A DNA stretch of 64,000 nucleotides, taken from assembly GCF_012273515.2 (NCBI RefSeq), contig NZ_CP050975.2:7750001-7814000 (forward strand), given 5' to 3'. Origin of the DNA: Streptomyces sp. RPA4-2 (GTDB lineage Bacteria > Actinomycetota > Actinomycetes > Streptomycetales > Streptomycetaceae). The notes under the pieces were generated by a model. That model saw only the letters and a program-made list of their open reading frames with translations. It searched no databases and was not told the origin of the DNA. Both the position numbers and the translations under genes were made by a program. Positions 1 to 8,099 of the stretch are shown here, one piece after another; within the stretch, counting starts at the first letter, position 1; the number at the start of each line of letters is the position of its first letter.

Positions 1-1295
1 CCGGACGGGTCGTCCTCGTACGTGACTTCGGCGGCCTGGTCTTCGCCGTACTGCGCGACTGGTCCGGCGACCTGCAGATCGCCCTCACCCGCTCCCGGTC
101 GGGCCCCGCCCTCGACCGGTTCCGCACGGACGTCGACATCGGCGACCACCTCACCGCAGACGGCGTCTCCGGTGCCAGCGACAGCGGCACCCTCACCGTC
201 TTCGTGACCGACTGGCAGCTCACCGGCAAGTGCCTGCGCCCACTGCCCGACAAGCACCGGGGCCTGACCGATCCCGAGGCGAAGGTGCGCCGCCGCCATG
301 TCGACCTGGTGTCGAGCCCCGAGGCACGTCAGGTCGTCCGGGTCCGCTCCACCGCCGTGCAGGCGCTGCGCCAGGGGCTGTTGGACCGCGGCTACCTGGA
401 GGTCGAGACGCCGATGCTCCAGCAGATCCACGGCGGCGCCAACGCCCGCCCCTTCACGACCCACATCAACGCCTACGACCTGGACCTCTATCTGCGCATC
501 GCCCCCGAGCTGTACCTCAAGCGGCTGTGCGTCGGCGGCCTGGAGAAGGTCTTCGAGATGGGCCGCACCTTCCGCAACGAGGGCGTCTCCCACAAGCACA
601 ACCCCGAGTTCACCATGCTGGAGGCCTACCAGGCGTTCGCCGACTACGACGTCATGCTCGACCTCGCCCGCGAACTGATCCAGGGCGCGGCGACCGCCGC
701 CTTCGGGACACCCGTCGCCCGCAGGGACGGCACCGAGTACGACATCTCCGGCCCGTGGCCCGTCAGAACGGTGTACGGCGCCCTCTCCGAGGCACTCGGG
801 GAGGAGGTCGACGCCGGCACCCCGCCGGAGGCGCTGCATGGACTGTGCGACCGCGCGGGAGTGCCGTACCGGGCGGACGACGGCCGCGGCGACGTCGTAC
901 TGGAGATGTACGAACGTCTGGTGGAGGCGAAGACCCGACTGCCCACGTTCTACAAGGACTTCCCGACCGACGTCTCGCCGCTCACCCGGCAGCACCGCAC
1001 CGACCCACGCCTCGCCGAACGCTGGGACCTGGTCGCCTTCGGTACCGAACTGGGCACGGCATACTCCGAGTTGACCGATCCGGTGGAGCAGCGCCGACGG
1101 CTGACCGCGCAGTCGCTGCTGGCGGCCGGGGGCGATCCCGAGGCGATGGAACTCGACGAGGACTTCCTCGACGCGCTCGAATACGCCATGCCGCCCACCG
1201 GCGGGCTCGGCATCGGCGTCGACCGGACGGTCATGTTCCTCACCGGTCTGACGATCCGTGAGACGCTGCCCTTCCCCCTGGTGCGTCGTCGCTGA
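1..1295 (+). CDS. lysX: Class II lysyl-tRNA synthetase, LysX-type, 5' truncated
   Basis: The reading frame is open from the first complete codon (base 3), so the gene starts left of the window. The first ~65 codons look like the OB-fold anticodon-binding domain, followed by a class II catalytic core. Motif 2 is visible as [18 protein letters not shown] and motif 3 as [15 protein letters not shown]. The C-terminus, [12 protein letters not shown], resembles the end of mycobacterial LysX (a fusion of lysylphosphatidylglycerol synthase and LysRS) more than the end of housekeeping LysS, which usually finishes in a DVILFP-type motif. Only the synthetase half can be seen, so the membrane MprF-like half is inferred. 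If it is LysX, the product charges tRNA-Lys and adds lysine to phosphatidylglycerol in the membrane. A plain second LysRS is the alternative. Confidence 0.85.
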   Translation, partial: GRVVLVRDFGGLVFAVLRDWSGDLQIALTRSRSGPALDRFRTDVDIGDHLTADGVSGASDSGTLTVFVTDWQLTGKCLRPLPDKHRGLTDPEAKVRRRHVDLVSSPEARQVVRVRSTAVQALRQGLLDRGYLEVETPMLQQIHGGANARPFTTHINAYDLDLYLRIAPELYLKRLCVGGLEKVFEMGRTFRNEGVSHKHNPEFTMLEAYQAFADYDVMLDLARELIQGAATAAFGTPVARRDGTEYDISGPWPVRTVYGALSEALGEEVDAGTPPEALHGLCDRAGVPYRADDGRGDVVLEMYERLVEAKTRLPTFYKDFPTDVSPLTRQHRTDPRLAERWDLVAFGTELGTAYSELTDPVEQRRRLTAQSLLAAGGDPEAMELDEDFLDALEYAMPPTGGLGIGVDRTVMFLTGLTIRETLPFPLVRRR

Positions 1296-1300
1296 TCGCT

Positions 1301-1400
1301 CAACTGGTCCCATCGGGTGCTTTCCCGGGGCCGCACCGGTGTTTCTCAGCCGCGTCGCCCGTCCGTTGGGCGACTGATGGGTCATGGAAAGGACCAGTTG
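1301..1400. repeat. 10-bp inverted repeat spanning the deacetylase leader and its ribosome binding site
   Basis: CAACTGGTCC at 1301-1310 is the exact reverse complement of GGACCAGTTG at 1391-1400. The second arm contains the GGA of the likely Shine-Dalgarno and the proposed TTG start at 1398. The arms are 80 bases apart. Folded as RNA, the arms would hide the start of the next gene. Function is inferred only. Confidence 0.4.
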
Positions 1401-2233
1401 CTCACGCGACGCCGGGCATTGATCGCTTAAGCGCCACCGTCCTGGGGGCGGCGGGGGCGGCGGGGGCGACGGGCACGCCCCGCACCCTCAGCGCCGAACC
1501 GGCCGGGAGCCCGGTGCGCCCCCCGGCCGCCGGCCCGCAGAACCGTCCGGCCCTCAAACCGTCCGCCTTCCGCCTGCTGCCCATGACCGAAGACGGCCCG
1601 CCGAGCAGCAGACCCCTGCGTCCCCCCGTCCGGCGCGAGCCGCTCCTGCACGTGTCCGGGCGTGGCCGCACCATGGTGCTGACCTTCGACGACGGCCCCG
1701 ATCCGCGCTACACCCCGACCATCCTGAAGACCCTGCGCAAGTACGACGTGCGGGCGATGTTCTTCGTCTGCGGGGGGATGGCCGCGGCCAACAAGGACCT
1801 GCTGGCCGAGATGGCCGACGACGGGCACATCGTCGGCAACCACACCTGGACGCACCCCTTGCTGACCCAGCTCCGGCGCCCGCAGATCCGCTCCGAGATC
1901 GAGCGCACCTGCGACGTCATCGAGGACGCCTACGGTGAGCGGCCCCTGTGGTTCCGCGCGCCCTACGGTGCCTGGAACCGTGCGACCTTCCAGATCGGCG
2001 CCGACCTGGGCATGGAACCGGTGGCGTGGACGGTCGACTCCCGAGACTGGACCACCCCCGGCACCGGCGCCATCGTCCACCGGGTGGAGCACGGCGCCGC
2101 CCCGGGCGTCATCGTGCTCTCCCACGACGCGGGCGGCGACCGCTCCCAGTCCGTACGGGCGCTGCGCGACTACCTGCCCCAACTGCTGGACAGCGGCTAC
2201 CACCTCACTGTGCCGCGACGGCGCTACGCCTGA
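1398..2233 (+). CDS. Secreted polysaccharide deacetylase (CE4/NodB), frame break in the signal peptide
   Basis: The NodB core is complete: TFDDGP (first metal/base motif), HTWTH (metal-binding His pair) and RAPYG (substrate groove). It would deacetylate a cell-wall or extracellular polysaccharide. The best start is TTG 1398, four bases after AAAGGA. It begins LLTRRRALIA, a twin-arginine-like leader, but that frame stops at TAA 1428. The hydrophobic continuation (SATVLGAAGAAGATG) and the enzyme lie in the frame entered at 1430. One missing or two extra bases near 1425-1430 would explain this. Without the leader the first usual start in the enzyme frame is GTG 1514, giving a 239-residue cytoplasmic protein. 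Either the gene is a damaged exported enzyme or the sequence has an indel error. The domain call is sure; the 5' end is not. Confidence 0.8.
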
Positions 2234-2301
2234 GACCGCGGGGGCCGTCCGGCGGTTGCCGTGTGTCGTGTGCGGTCCGCCGTCGGCGGCCGGCCGGTGA
2301 A

Positions 2302-2344
2302 TGAACCCCGGCCGGCCCGTGAACCCCGGCCGATCCGCGAACCC
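2302..2344. repeat. 18-bp tandem repeat, 2.4 copies
   Basis: The unit TGAACCCCGGCCGGCCCG (2302-2319) recurs at 2320-2337 with two changes, followed by a partial third copy. It lies between the convergent ends of the deacetylase and the sortase. No function is visible. Confidence 0.7.
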
Positions 2345-2405
2345 TAGGAGGGCCGAACGGCCCCGCGCCGCGCCGGAAAGCCCCGGAGGATTCCGCGCGA
2401 CACGC

Positions 2406-3071
2406 TCAGCGGACGTCCGCGAGACGGGCGAACACGACGACGTTGCCGTCGTAACCGTGCTCCTCGGAGAAACCTCCTCCGCAGGTGATGACGCGCAATT
2501 CCGGGGTGCCCTTGCCGCCGTACACGCGGTCACCGGGAAAGGCGCTCTTCTGGAACACCTGGATGTCGTAGATCTGGAATACCGCGGTCTTCCCGTCCTT
2601 GCGCAGGACCTCGACGCGGTTTCCCTTCTTGAGGGCCCCGAGTCCGTAGAAGACGGCGGGGCCCCGCGCGTTGTCCACATGGCCCACGACGACGGAGGTG
2701 CCCTTCTCGCCGGGCGACACCGCGCCGGTGAACCACCCCGCGAGATTCGGGTCGTCGGGGGGCGGCGCGCCGACCCAGCCGTCCGTTTCGAGACCGACCG
2801 GCACGACCGGTGCGTCGACCCGGATCGCCGGGATCCGTACCCGGTCCACCACGGAGTACGGCAAGGGGGCGGGCGTCTTCGCGAGGACGCCCGCGGGGGT
2901 CCGGCCGTCAGCTGCCGCTGCGGCCGCCGCGGGCTGCGGCGGGCCCACGTCGAACTCACCGGAACCGTTGCGGATGAGTGCGAGTCCGGTCAGCAGAACA
3001 AGCGCCATCACGCCCCAGGGGACCCGCTTCCTCTGCCGCTCCTCCTCTTCCGGCCATGCGGACGAAGACAT
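2406..3071 (-). CDS. Class F-like sortase
   Basis: This 221-residue protein has a short cytoplasmic N-terminus (acidic, then RQRKR), one membrane helix at about residues 17-33, and an extracytoplasmic sortase domain. The catalytic His is in VVVGHVDN and the catalytic Cys in VITCGGGF. The Arg of a canonical active site (YRDN in other sortases) reads YDGN here. I recall class F sequences with a similar GYxGN segment, so this may be normal for the class. The start was placed at the ATG at 3071 because GAGGGG lies just upstream. Further N-terminal codons in the same frame have no such site. The enzyme would attach a surface protein covalently to peptidoglycan. The neighbouring divergent secreted protein at 3403, with a C-terminal membrane segment and a basic tail, is the obvious candidate partner. 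Confidence 0.85.
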   Translation of the reverse strand: MSSSAWPEEEERQRKRVPWGVMALVLLTGLALIRNGSGEFDVGPPQPAAAAAAADGRTPAGVLAKTPAPLPYSVVDRVRIPAIRVDAPVVPVGLETDGWVGAPPPDDPNLAGWFTGAVSPGEKGTSVVVGHVDNARGPAVFYGLGALKKGNRVEVLRKDGKTAVFQIYDIQVFQKSAFPGDRVYGGKGTPELRVITCGGGFSEEHGYDGNVVVFARLADVR

Positions 3072-3402
3072 TCGCCATCCCCTCTCGACACGGCCGTCAC
3101 CGCGTCCGTCGCGCATACGAGAAAGCTAAGTGGAGCATGCCCGGCGGCCTACGGGGCATGGGCGGACGGACGGGGAAGCACCATGGCGGTGCGCCATCCG
3201 AGTTGCCGAGTGCAGGATATTTCTGGCAGTTCGTGACCTGCGGCAATATCTGATTATGTGTAAGTCATTCGGCGTGTCTTCTCACCGGGACGGACCATTC
3301 TCGAAATGCGGCCCCGCGCGACACAACTGAGGGTCTGACTGGGAGGCGCTGCTCGCCGATCGACCGGGGACGGGTCCCGGGGCGTCTTCCACGGAGGATC
3401 AC
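3072..3402. promoter_or_regulatory. Divergent promoter region between the sortase and the secreted protein
   Basis: This is a 331-bp gap between two genes reading outward, so both promoters must lie here. It is more AT-rich at 3210-3300 than its surroundings. I could not fix a -35/-10 pair for either gene. Confidence 0.5.
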
Positions 3403-4065
3403 ATGCGTACCATCCGTGCCCTGGCGGTCTCGGCCGCCGCGGTCGCCGCGCTGGGGTTCGCCGCCCCCACGGCCATGGCCTGGAGCGAACCGGGCTACGG
3501 CGAAAGGGGAGCCGGTGAACGCCTGGACGACAGCGGGCGAGCGTACGACGACGCGGACCCGGGCGACTACGGACGCTCCGGCGACGACGGGCGCTGGGAC
3601 GACGAGAGCCCGGAGGACGGCTGGGGCCGGGGGAGCGCCGGGAGCCGGCGGGACGACGGTCCGAGGAACATCAGGGCCAGGCCCGGTGTCGTCGTCCAGG
3701 GCGGCCCGCTGACCGTCGCGGTCGACGGCGACTCCTGCCGGGGGTACGGCAGTACGGTCTCGTCGCGGGCCTTCCGTACCACCCGGCTGCGACGCGCGGA
3801 CGGCGGCACGGCCACCGCGCGGGTCTTCGTCGACCGGGGCGTGCGGCCGGGGTCCTACGACATCACGGCCCGCTGCGGCGACGACCGGACCCTGACCAGG
3901 CCGGCCGCCTTCACCGTCATCGGCGGTGTCCGCGGTGGTCTCGGCGGCGGCACCGTCACCGGAGCGACGCCCACCGACATCGCGATCGGCAGCGGACTGG
4001 TGGCCGCCGCCGTCCTGGGCGGCGCGGTCCTGTGGCTGCGCCGAAGGTCCGATCGGCGGATCTGA
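3403..4065 (+). CDS. Secreted protein with C-terminal membrane anchor, possible sortase partner
   Basis: The product has 220 residues and a clear Sec signal peptide ending near PTAMA (residue 26). Next comes a low-complexity stretch rich in Asp, Gly and Arg (about 27-80), then a compact beta-type segment (about 85-180) with two Cys. A Gly-rich linker leads to one hydrophobic helix (about 191-212), and the protein ends in RRRSDRRI. The order linker, helix, basic tail is that of a cell-wall sorting signal, but I see no LPXTG. An Ile/Ala-rich TPTDIAIG precedes the helix. GGAGGAT sits before the ATG. The gene is divergent from the sortase at 2406, which suggests they work together. I do not recognise the central domain. 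Confidence 0.75.
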   Translation: MRTIRALAVSAAAVAALGFAAPTAMAWSEPGYGERGAGERLDDSGRAYDDADPGDYGRSGDDGRWDDESPEDGWGRGSAGSRRDDGPRNIRARPGVVVQGGPLTVAVDGDSCRGYGSTVSSRAFRTTRLRRADGGTATARVFVDRGVRPGSYDITARCGDDRTLTRPAAFTVIGGVRGGLGGGTVTGATPTDIAIGSGLVAAAVLGGAVLWLRRRSDRRI

Positions 4066-4140
4066 AAGGGACGCCGCGGAGCCCCGATCGCGGTGACGCG
4101 GCGGGGAGACCTCGCGGGCCGCGCGGGGGACCTCGCGCGC

Positions 4141-4184
4141 GCGGCCGGGGGACGGACACGGCGTGTCGCCCGTCCCCCGGCCGC
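4141..4184. terminator. Bidirectional hairpin terminator
   Basis: A perfect 15-bp stem (GCGGCCGGGGGACGG at 4141-4155 with its complement at 4170-4184) sits between the converging ends of the secreted protein gene and the DUF4239 gene. There is no U-run, which is usual for Streptomyces. Confidence 0.7.
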
Positions 4185-4217
4185 ACGGTCGCTACCGGGG
4201 TCTCTCGTGCGGTCCCG

Positions 4218-4982
4218 TCACCCCGGAAGGTGGGGGAACAGCGTCAGGAACGGCTCCGCCGAGGCCGCGATGCCCCGGCTGTAGGGCGCGTCGAAGTCCC
4301 AGATCAGGAAGAGCAGGAAGGCGATCAGAGCCGAGAAGAGCCCGGCCAGGATCAGTTCCCGCCTGGTGCGCCGGATCTGCAGCGCGAAGACCATCCCGAT
4401 CGTGACGACGGCGCCGGTGATCAGCCCGAACCACACCACGCCCGGCATGGTCGCTCCGGTCGACTCCGCGCGTGAGTTGCGTGCGGTGTCGGCCGCGGTC
4501 ACCTGGTCGACGAGCGGCTGGTAGGCCTGGGCCTCGAAGTCCGTCTTCGGCTGGTAGTCGGTGACGTCCGCGCGGATGCGGTCGAAGAGCCGCCCGCCCT
4601 CGGCGGTCACGCGACCGTGGTCCGCCATGGTCTTCCACTCGGTGGTGACGACATGACCGACGTACGCCTTCACGTCGCCGCGGATGCGGTCCCGTACGTC
4701 CGCCGGGTAGACCCTGACCCGCTCCGAGATCTCGTGCAGGGCCTGGGCCTCGGTCTGTACATGGTCCTGGGCGGCGCTGCGGGCCTCCCAGACGCCGGCG
4801 ATGGCCAGCCCCAGGACGATGGCATAGACCACGCCGATCATCATGGTCATGTACTCGATCACGTCCGGGGTCTCGGACGGATCCTCGTCCTCGGGGGCCC
4901 GCCGATTGCGCAGCAGCGCCACGACGAGGACCACGAGGCACGCGGCCGCCATCGCAAGGACGAGAACAAGCCAATCCGACAA
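4218..4982 (-). CDS. DUF4239 membrane protein
   Basis: The product has 254 residues and four membrane helices: one at the N-terminus, one after the conserved DVIEYMTMMIG segment, and two near the C-terminus (VVWFGLITGAVVTIGMVF and an LFSALIAFLLFLIWDF segment). Between helices 2 and 3 lies a long polar, probably helical region. This matches DUF4239, a bestrophin-like family of unknown function. I chose TTG 4982 as the start because GGAGG lies six bases ahead. An in-frame TTG at 4994 has no site. The gene follows the proline-rich protein gene on the same strand with a 15-bp gap, so the two are probably co-transcribed. Confidence 0.8.
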   Translation of the reverse strand: MSDWLVLVLAMAAACLVVLVVALLRNRRAPEDEDPSETPDVIEYMTMMIGVVYAIVLGLAIAGVWEARSAAQDHVQTEAQALHEISERVRVYPADVRDRIRGDVKAYVGHVVTTEWKTMADHGRVTAEGGRLFDRIRADVTDYQPKTDFEAQAYQPLVDQVTAADTARNSRAESTGATMPGVVWFGLITGAVVTIGMVFALQIRRTRRELILAGLFSALIAFLLFLIWDFDAPYSRGIAASAEPFLTLFPHLPG

Positions 4983-4997
4983 AGTTGCCTCCAAGGG

Positions 4998-5562
4998 TCA
5001 GCGCGGACGCAGCGCCGCGACGGCGAGCACCGCGGGCACGGTGACGAGCAGGGTGAGCGAGACCAGGGACGGTCCGCGGCGGACCACGTGCTTGTGCGCC
5101 GGTGCGCGGTACACCGGGTAGCTCACCGGGGTGGGCGACGGCTGGGGACGGGCCTTGTGCGTCGGCCTGGGCGTGGGTGTCGGAGCGGGCGGCGGAGGTG
5201 GTGGAGGCGTGGGCCTCGGCGGCGGTGCCACGGCGACGGGCCGCGGGGCCGGAGGCGGGGGTGGTGGCGTCGGCTTGGGCGGTGGCGGTGGCGGTGGCGG
5301 TGGGGGTGGCGGAGGTGGCGGGGGCTTCGGGGTGGGCGTCGGCGTGGGAGCGGGCGGTGCCGGGCTGACGGTGCAGAGACCGTCATGCGGCGACCGCCAC
5401 CGCGTCGATGCCGTCCGGGCCGACGGAGGCGTAGGCGCAGGCGTCCGCGACCGCGGACGAGACCGGCGCACCGCCGAGGATCCAGGTCAGCGTCAGCAAC
5501 GCCAGTACCCGTATGACGAGGGCGGACGGGGTCCGCTGTGGTGCATGCACGACCGAGATCAT
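4998..5562 (-). CDS. Proline-rich secreted protein with C-terminal hydrophobic anchor, frame break
   Basis: Two frames together make one plausible protein. The first (from ATG 5562, 59 codons to TGA 5383) gives a Sec signal peptide ending near SSAVA, then DACAYASVGPDG. The second (joined near 5385, ending at 4998) starts LCTVSPAPP and runs through an almost pure Pro region (a run of 16 Pro, from a GGTGGC-type repeat on the plus strand). A basic segment (HKHVVRRG) and a hydrophobic C-terminal helix follow. The Cys of DACAY and of LCTVS would sit in one N-terminal domain, which supports an original single frame. The break is a one- or two-base indel near 5385. It is either a disrupted gene or a sequence error. 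The protein would be wall-spanning, with Pro-rich rods between membrane and surface. The function is unknown. Confidence 0.6.
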
Positions 5563-5863
5563 GAGGCGTGCCGTCCCCGCGCACGCCCGAGTGGCGGGGT
5601 ATTGCCCCGAACGGAGGACTTGTGGACCGGGGCGGTTTGACGGTCGTGCGGGAGACGGCGGCCGGCCAGGCGCAGATGTGCGAGAAGAAGGGAACGGATG
5701 CGTGGCGGACATCTGTCCGAGGTTCCGGTGGCGGACGGCGTCACAGCGTTCCGAAAGTTTTTTGTGGGCCGGTTGAACACAACGACCACCCCCGCCCGTA
5801 CCTAGGGCCATGCGCGGCGCTGCAGGGCGCTGCAACCCTTATGCGAACAGTGGGAGTTACCCA
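5563..5863. promoter_or_regulatory. Divergent promoter region, proline-rich protein and SCO0930-type lipoprotein
   Basis: This 301-bp gap lies between outward-reading genes. A TTGAAC at 5773-5778 could be a -35 for the lipoprotein, but no good -10 follows at normal spacing. No other structure was found. Confidence 0.4.
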
Positions 5864-6805
5864 ATGAAGACCTCCTGGCGGAGCGCCTCCCTCGTAGCGA
5901 CAGCTGCGGCCGTGCTGGCGCTCACGACGGCGTGCGGTCAGGATTCGGGCACCCAGTCGACGGGCAGCCAGAACGTGGGCGCCGCCGCGGCTGCCAACGG
6001 ATACGGACAGGTCAGCAGCACCGCGACCCCGAACGGCTACGGCGCTGACCAGCAGGGTGCGGCGGCCCAGGCCGAGTCCGCCGGGCAGCTCGCCGTCGCC
6101 GAGAGCACGACGCTCGGCAAGGTGCTGACCGACAGCGCCGGATTCACCCTGTACCGCTTCGAGAAGGACACCGCCGAGCCGCCGAAGTCGAACTGTGACG
6201 GCGACTGCGCGAAGGCCTGGCCCGCCGTTCCCGCGGACGGTGCCACGGCCGCCACCGGAGTGGACAAGGCCCTGCTCGGCGAGGTCACCCGCACGGACGG
6301 CTCCAAGCAGCTGACCATCGGCGGCTGGCCGATGTACCGCTACGCCAAGGACACGAAGGCCGGCGACACCAACGGCCAGGGCGTCGGCGGCATTTGGTAC
6401 GCCTCCGCCCCCGACGGCAAGAAGGCCACGCTGGCCGCCCTGCCGGGCCTGTCGACCCGCAAGGACCCCAAGCTCGGTGAGATCGTCGTCGACAAGAACG
6501 GCATGACGGTCTACCGCTTCATGAAGGACCAGGCCTGGCCGGTCTCGAAGTCCGCCTGTGTCGGCGCCTGCCTGGAGAAGTGGCCCGTCGTCGCGCCGGT
6601 CAAGGCCGCCGACACCAAGGGCGTCCAGAAGAAGGGCCTGATGGGCTTCACCCGCCCGGACGGAGCCAAGCAGATGACCGTCAACTGCTGGCCCATCTAC
6701 ACCTTCTCCGGTGACACGAAGGCCGGGGACACCAACGGTCAGGGCGTGGGCGGCACGTGGTACGCCGTCGCCCCCGACGGAAAGCCGGTCGGCGCGGCGA
6801 AGTAG
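5864..6805 (+). CDS. SCO0930-type lipoprotein with secreted repeats
   Basis: The product has 313 residues with a lipobox LTTAC (Cys24), so it is predicted to be exported and lipid-anchored. After a Gln/Gly/Tyr-rich linker there are two halves. Each contains a block of the type YRF.KD...C.G.C..WP (at about residues 102-127 and 215-240) followed by a block ending AGDTNGQGVGG.WY. These are the repeats known as the secreted repeat of unknown function (PF03640). Streptomyces annotation uses the name SCO0930 family lipoprotein for this architecture. The start at ATG 5864 follows GGGAG. In-frame codons upstream lack a signal. The role is unknown; the conserved Cys and aromatic residues suggest cofactor or redox binding at the surface, but that is speculation. 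Confidence 0.9.
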   Translation: MKTSWRSASLVATAAAVLALTTACGQDSGTQSTGSQNVGAAAAANGYGQVSSTATPNGYGADQQGAAAQAESAGQLAVAESTTLGKVLTDSAGFTLYRFEKDTAEPPKSNCDGDCAKAWPAVPADGATAATGVDKALLGEVTRTDGSKQLTIGGWPMYRYAKDTKAGDTNGQGVGGIWYASAPDGKKATLAALPGLSTRKDPKLGEIVVDKNGMTVYRFMKDQAWPVSKSACVGACLEKWPVVAPVKAADTKGVQKKGLMGFTRPDGAKQMTVNCWPIYTFSGDTKAGDTNGQGVGGTWYAVAPDGKPVGAAK

Positions 6806-6918
6806 AGGATCACCTCCCCAGGGTTGGTCGTCTCGTCCGCAGAGCAACGGAACGCGGAAGGGAGAGTGGATCAGAACTGGCAAGAGTGCCGGACGAACAG
6901 AACAACGCGCGCGACCCC

Positions 6919-6955
6919 GGTCCGCCCCCTCCGCACCGCACGGAGGGGGCGGACC
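6919..6955 (+). terminator. Strong hairpin terminator after the lipoprotein gene
   Basis: A perfect 15-bp stem (GGTCCGCCCCCTCCG at 6919-6933 with its complement at 6941-6955) and a 7-base loop lie 114 bp after the lipoprotein stop. Confidence 0.75.
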
Positions 6956-7286
6956 GTTCGGCGTGTGCGCCCGCACCGGCCGCGGCACCGGCCCCCGGAG
7001 TGCGGAGCCGGAGAATTTTCCACACCCGGGATACCGGCCACCCCGGACGGCATGACGACGCTTCGTGACTCCCGAGAACTTTTTGGAATGCTTCGCATCG
7101 ATTTCGCGGTGACACTCGACGGCGTGTCCGAAGGCCCCGCGCGGCGGCCGATTCGGCACATGCCGAAGGCAGTGCCGGTGAACGGACGGTCAATTTCCGT
7201 TTTGACTCGCCGGTTTGGCGGACGATCAGTAGCCTCAGCTCGAACACCGGATCGCCTACGCCGTCGACTACGCCTTGGAGAGATAG
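6956..7286 (+). promoter_or_regulatory. Upstream region of the methyltransferase-rmdA unit
   Basis: This 331-bp region is non-coding. TTGACT at 7202-7207 is a good -35 hexamer. TAGCCT at 7230-7235 would be the -10, but the spacing of 22 is too long for a standard sigma-HrdB promoter. GGAGAG precedes ATG 7287. Confidence 0.35.
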
Positions 7287-8099
7287 ATGGAGCGTCCCGC
7301 CTGGGCCCCACGCAGCATTGACATCTCGGTGCCGAGCGTGTCCCGCATCTATGACTACTACCTCGGCGGTTCGCACAACTTCGAGGTCGACCGGGAAGCC
7401 GCTCGCAAGGCGATGGAGTTCCTGCCCGGACTGCCCAAGATCATGCAGGCGAACAGGGCGTTCATGCGTCGCGCCGTGCGCTTCGCGGCGGACGAGGGCA
7501 TCTCGCAGTTCCTCGACATCGGCTCCGGCATCCCGACCTTCGGCAACGTCCACGAGGTCGCGCGGGCGGCCCGCCCCGGAGCCCACGTCGTGTACGTCGA
7601 CCACGACCCGGTCGCCGTCGCGCACAGCCAGGCCGTCCTGCGGGACGTCGACGACACGGACGTGGTCGCGGCCGATCTGCTCAAGCCCCAGGAGATCCTG
7701 GCGAGCGCCGAGGTGCAGCGGCTGATCGACCTGAACCGGCCGGTCGCCCTGCTGCTGGTTGCCATACTTCACTTCGTGGAGGACGCGGACGACCCGTACG
7801 CTGCGGTGGCCGAACTGCGCGACGCGCTCGCGCCCGGCAGCCTGCTCGTCGTCACGCACGCCTCCTACGAGGGAATTCCGCTCCCGCCCGAGCGGACCGA
7901 GGGTGCGGTCGACGTGTACAAGGACATTCGCAACCCGCTGATCATGCGCTCGCGCGAGGAGATCGCGCGGTTCTTCGAGGGGTACGACATGGTGGAACCC
8001 GGACTGGTGCCGATGCCGATCTGGCGGCCCGACACCGCGCCCGAGGACGAGGATCCCTATTCCTTCTCCGGGTTCGCGGGCGTGGGGCGCACGGCGTGA
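7287..8099 (+). CDS. S-adenosylmethionine-dependent methyltransferase, DUF574 type
   Basis: The product has 270 residues. The N-terminus carries the family-typical segment RIYDYYLGGSHNFEVDRE. The SAM-binding loop FLDIGSGIPTFGNVHE is at about residues 73-88 and an acidic VVYVDHDPVAVAH strand follows. This matches the actinobacterial S-adenosyl methyltransferase family (PF04672), which is expanded in Streptomyces and whose substrates are mostly unknown. The stop codon overlaps the GTG start of rmdA by four bases (GTGA), so the two are translated together. I remember the same pair as SCO0929-SCO0928 in S. coelicolor. Its link to cyclic-di-GMP is inferred from position only. Confidence 0.9.
   Translation: MERPAWAPRSIDISVPSVSRIYDYYLGGSHNFEVDREAARKAMEFLPGLPKIMQANRAFMRRAVRFAADEGISQFLDIGSGIPTFGNVHEVARAARPGAHVVYVDHDPVAVAHSQAVLRDVDDTDVVAADLLKPQEILASAEVQRLIDLNRPVALLLVAILHFVEDADDPYAAVAELRDALAPGSLLVVTHASYEGIPLPPERTEGAVDVYKDIRNPLIMRSREEIARFFEGYDMVEPGLVPMPIWRPDTAPEDEDPYSFSGFAGVGRTA

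Noticed and set aside
5131-5640. Long Gly-rich ORF on the plus strand
   Set aside because: It is the antisense shadow of the proline codons of the minus-strand gene.
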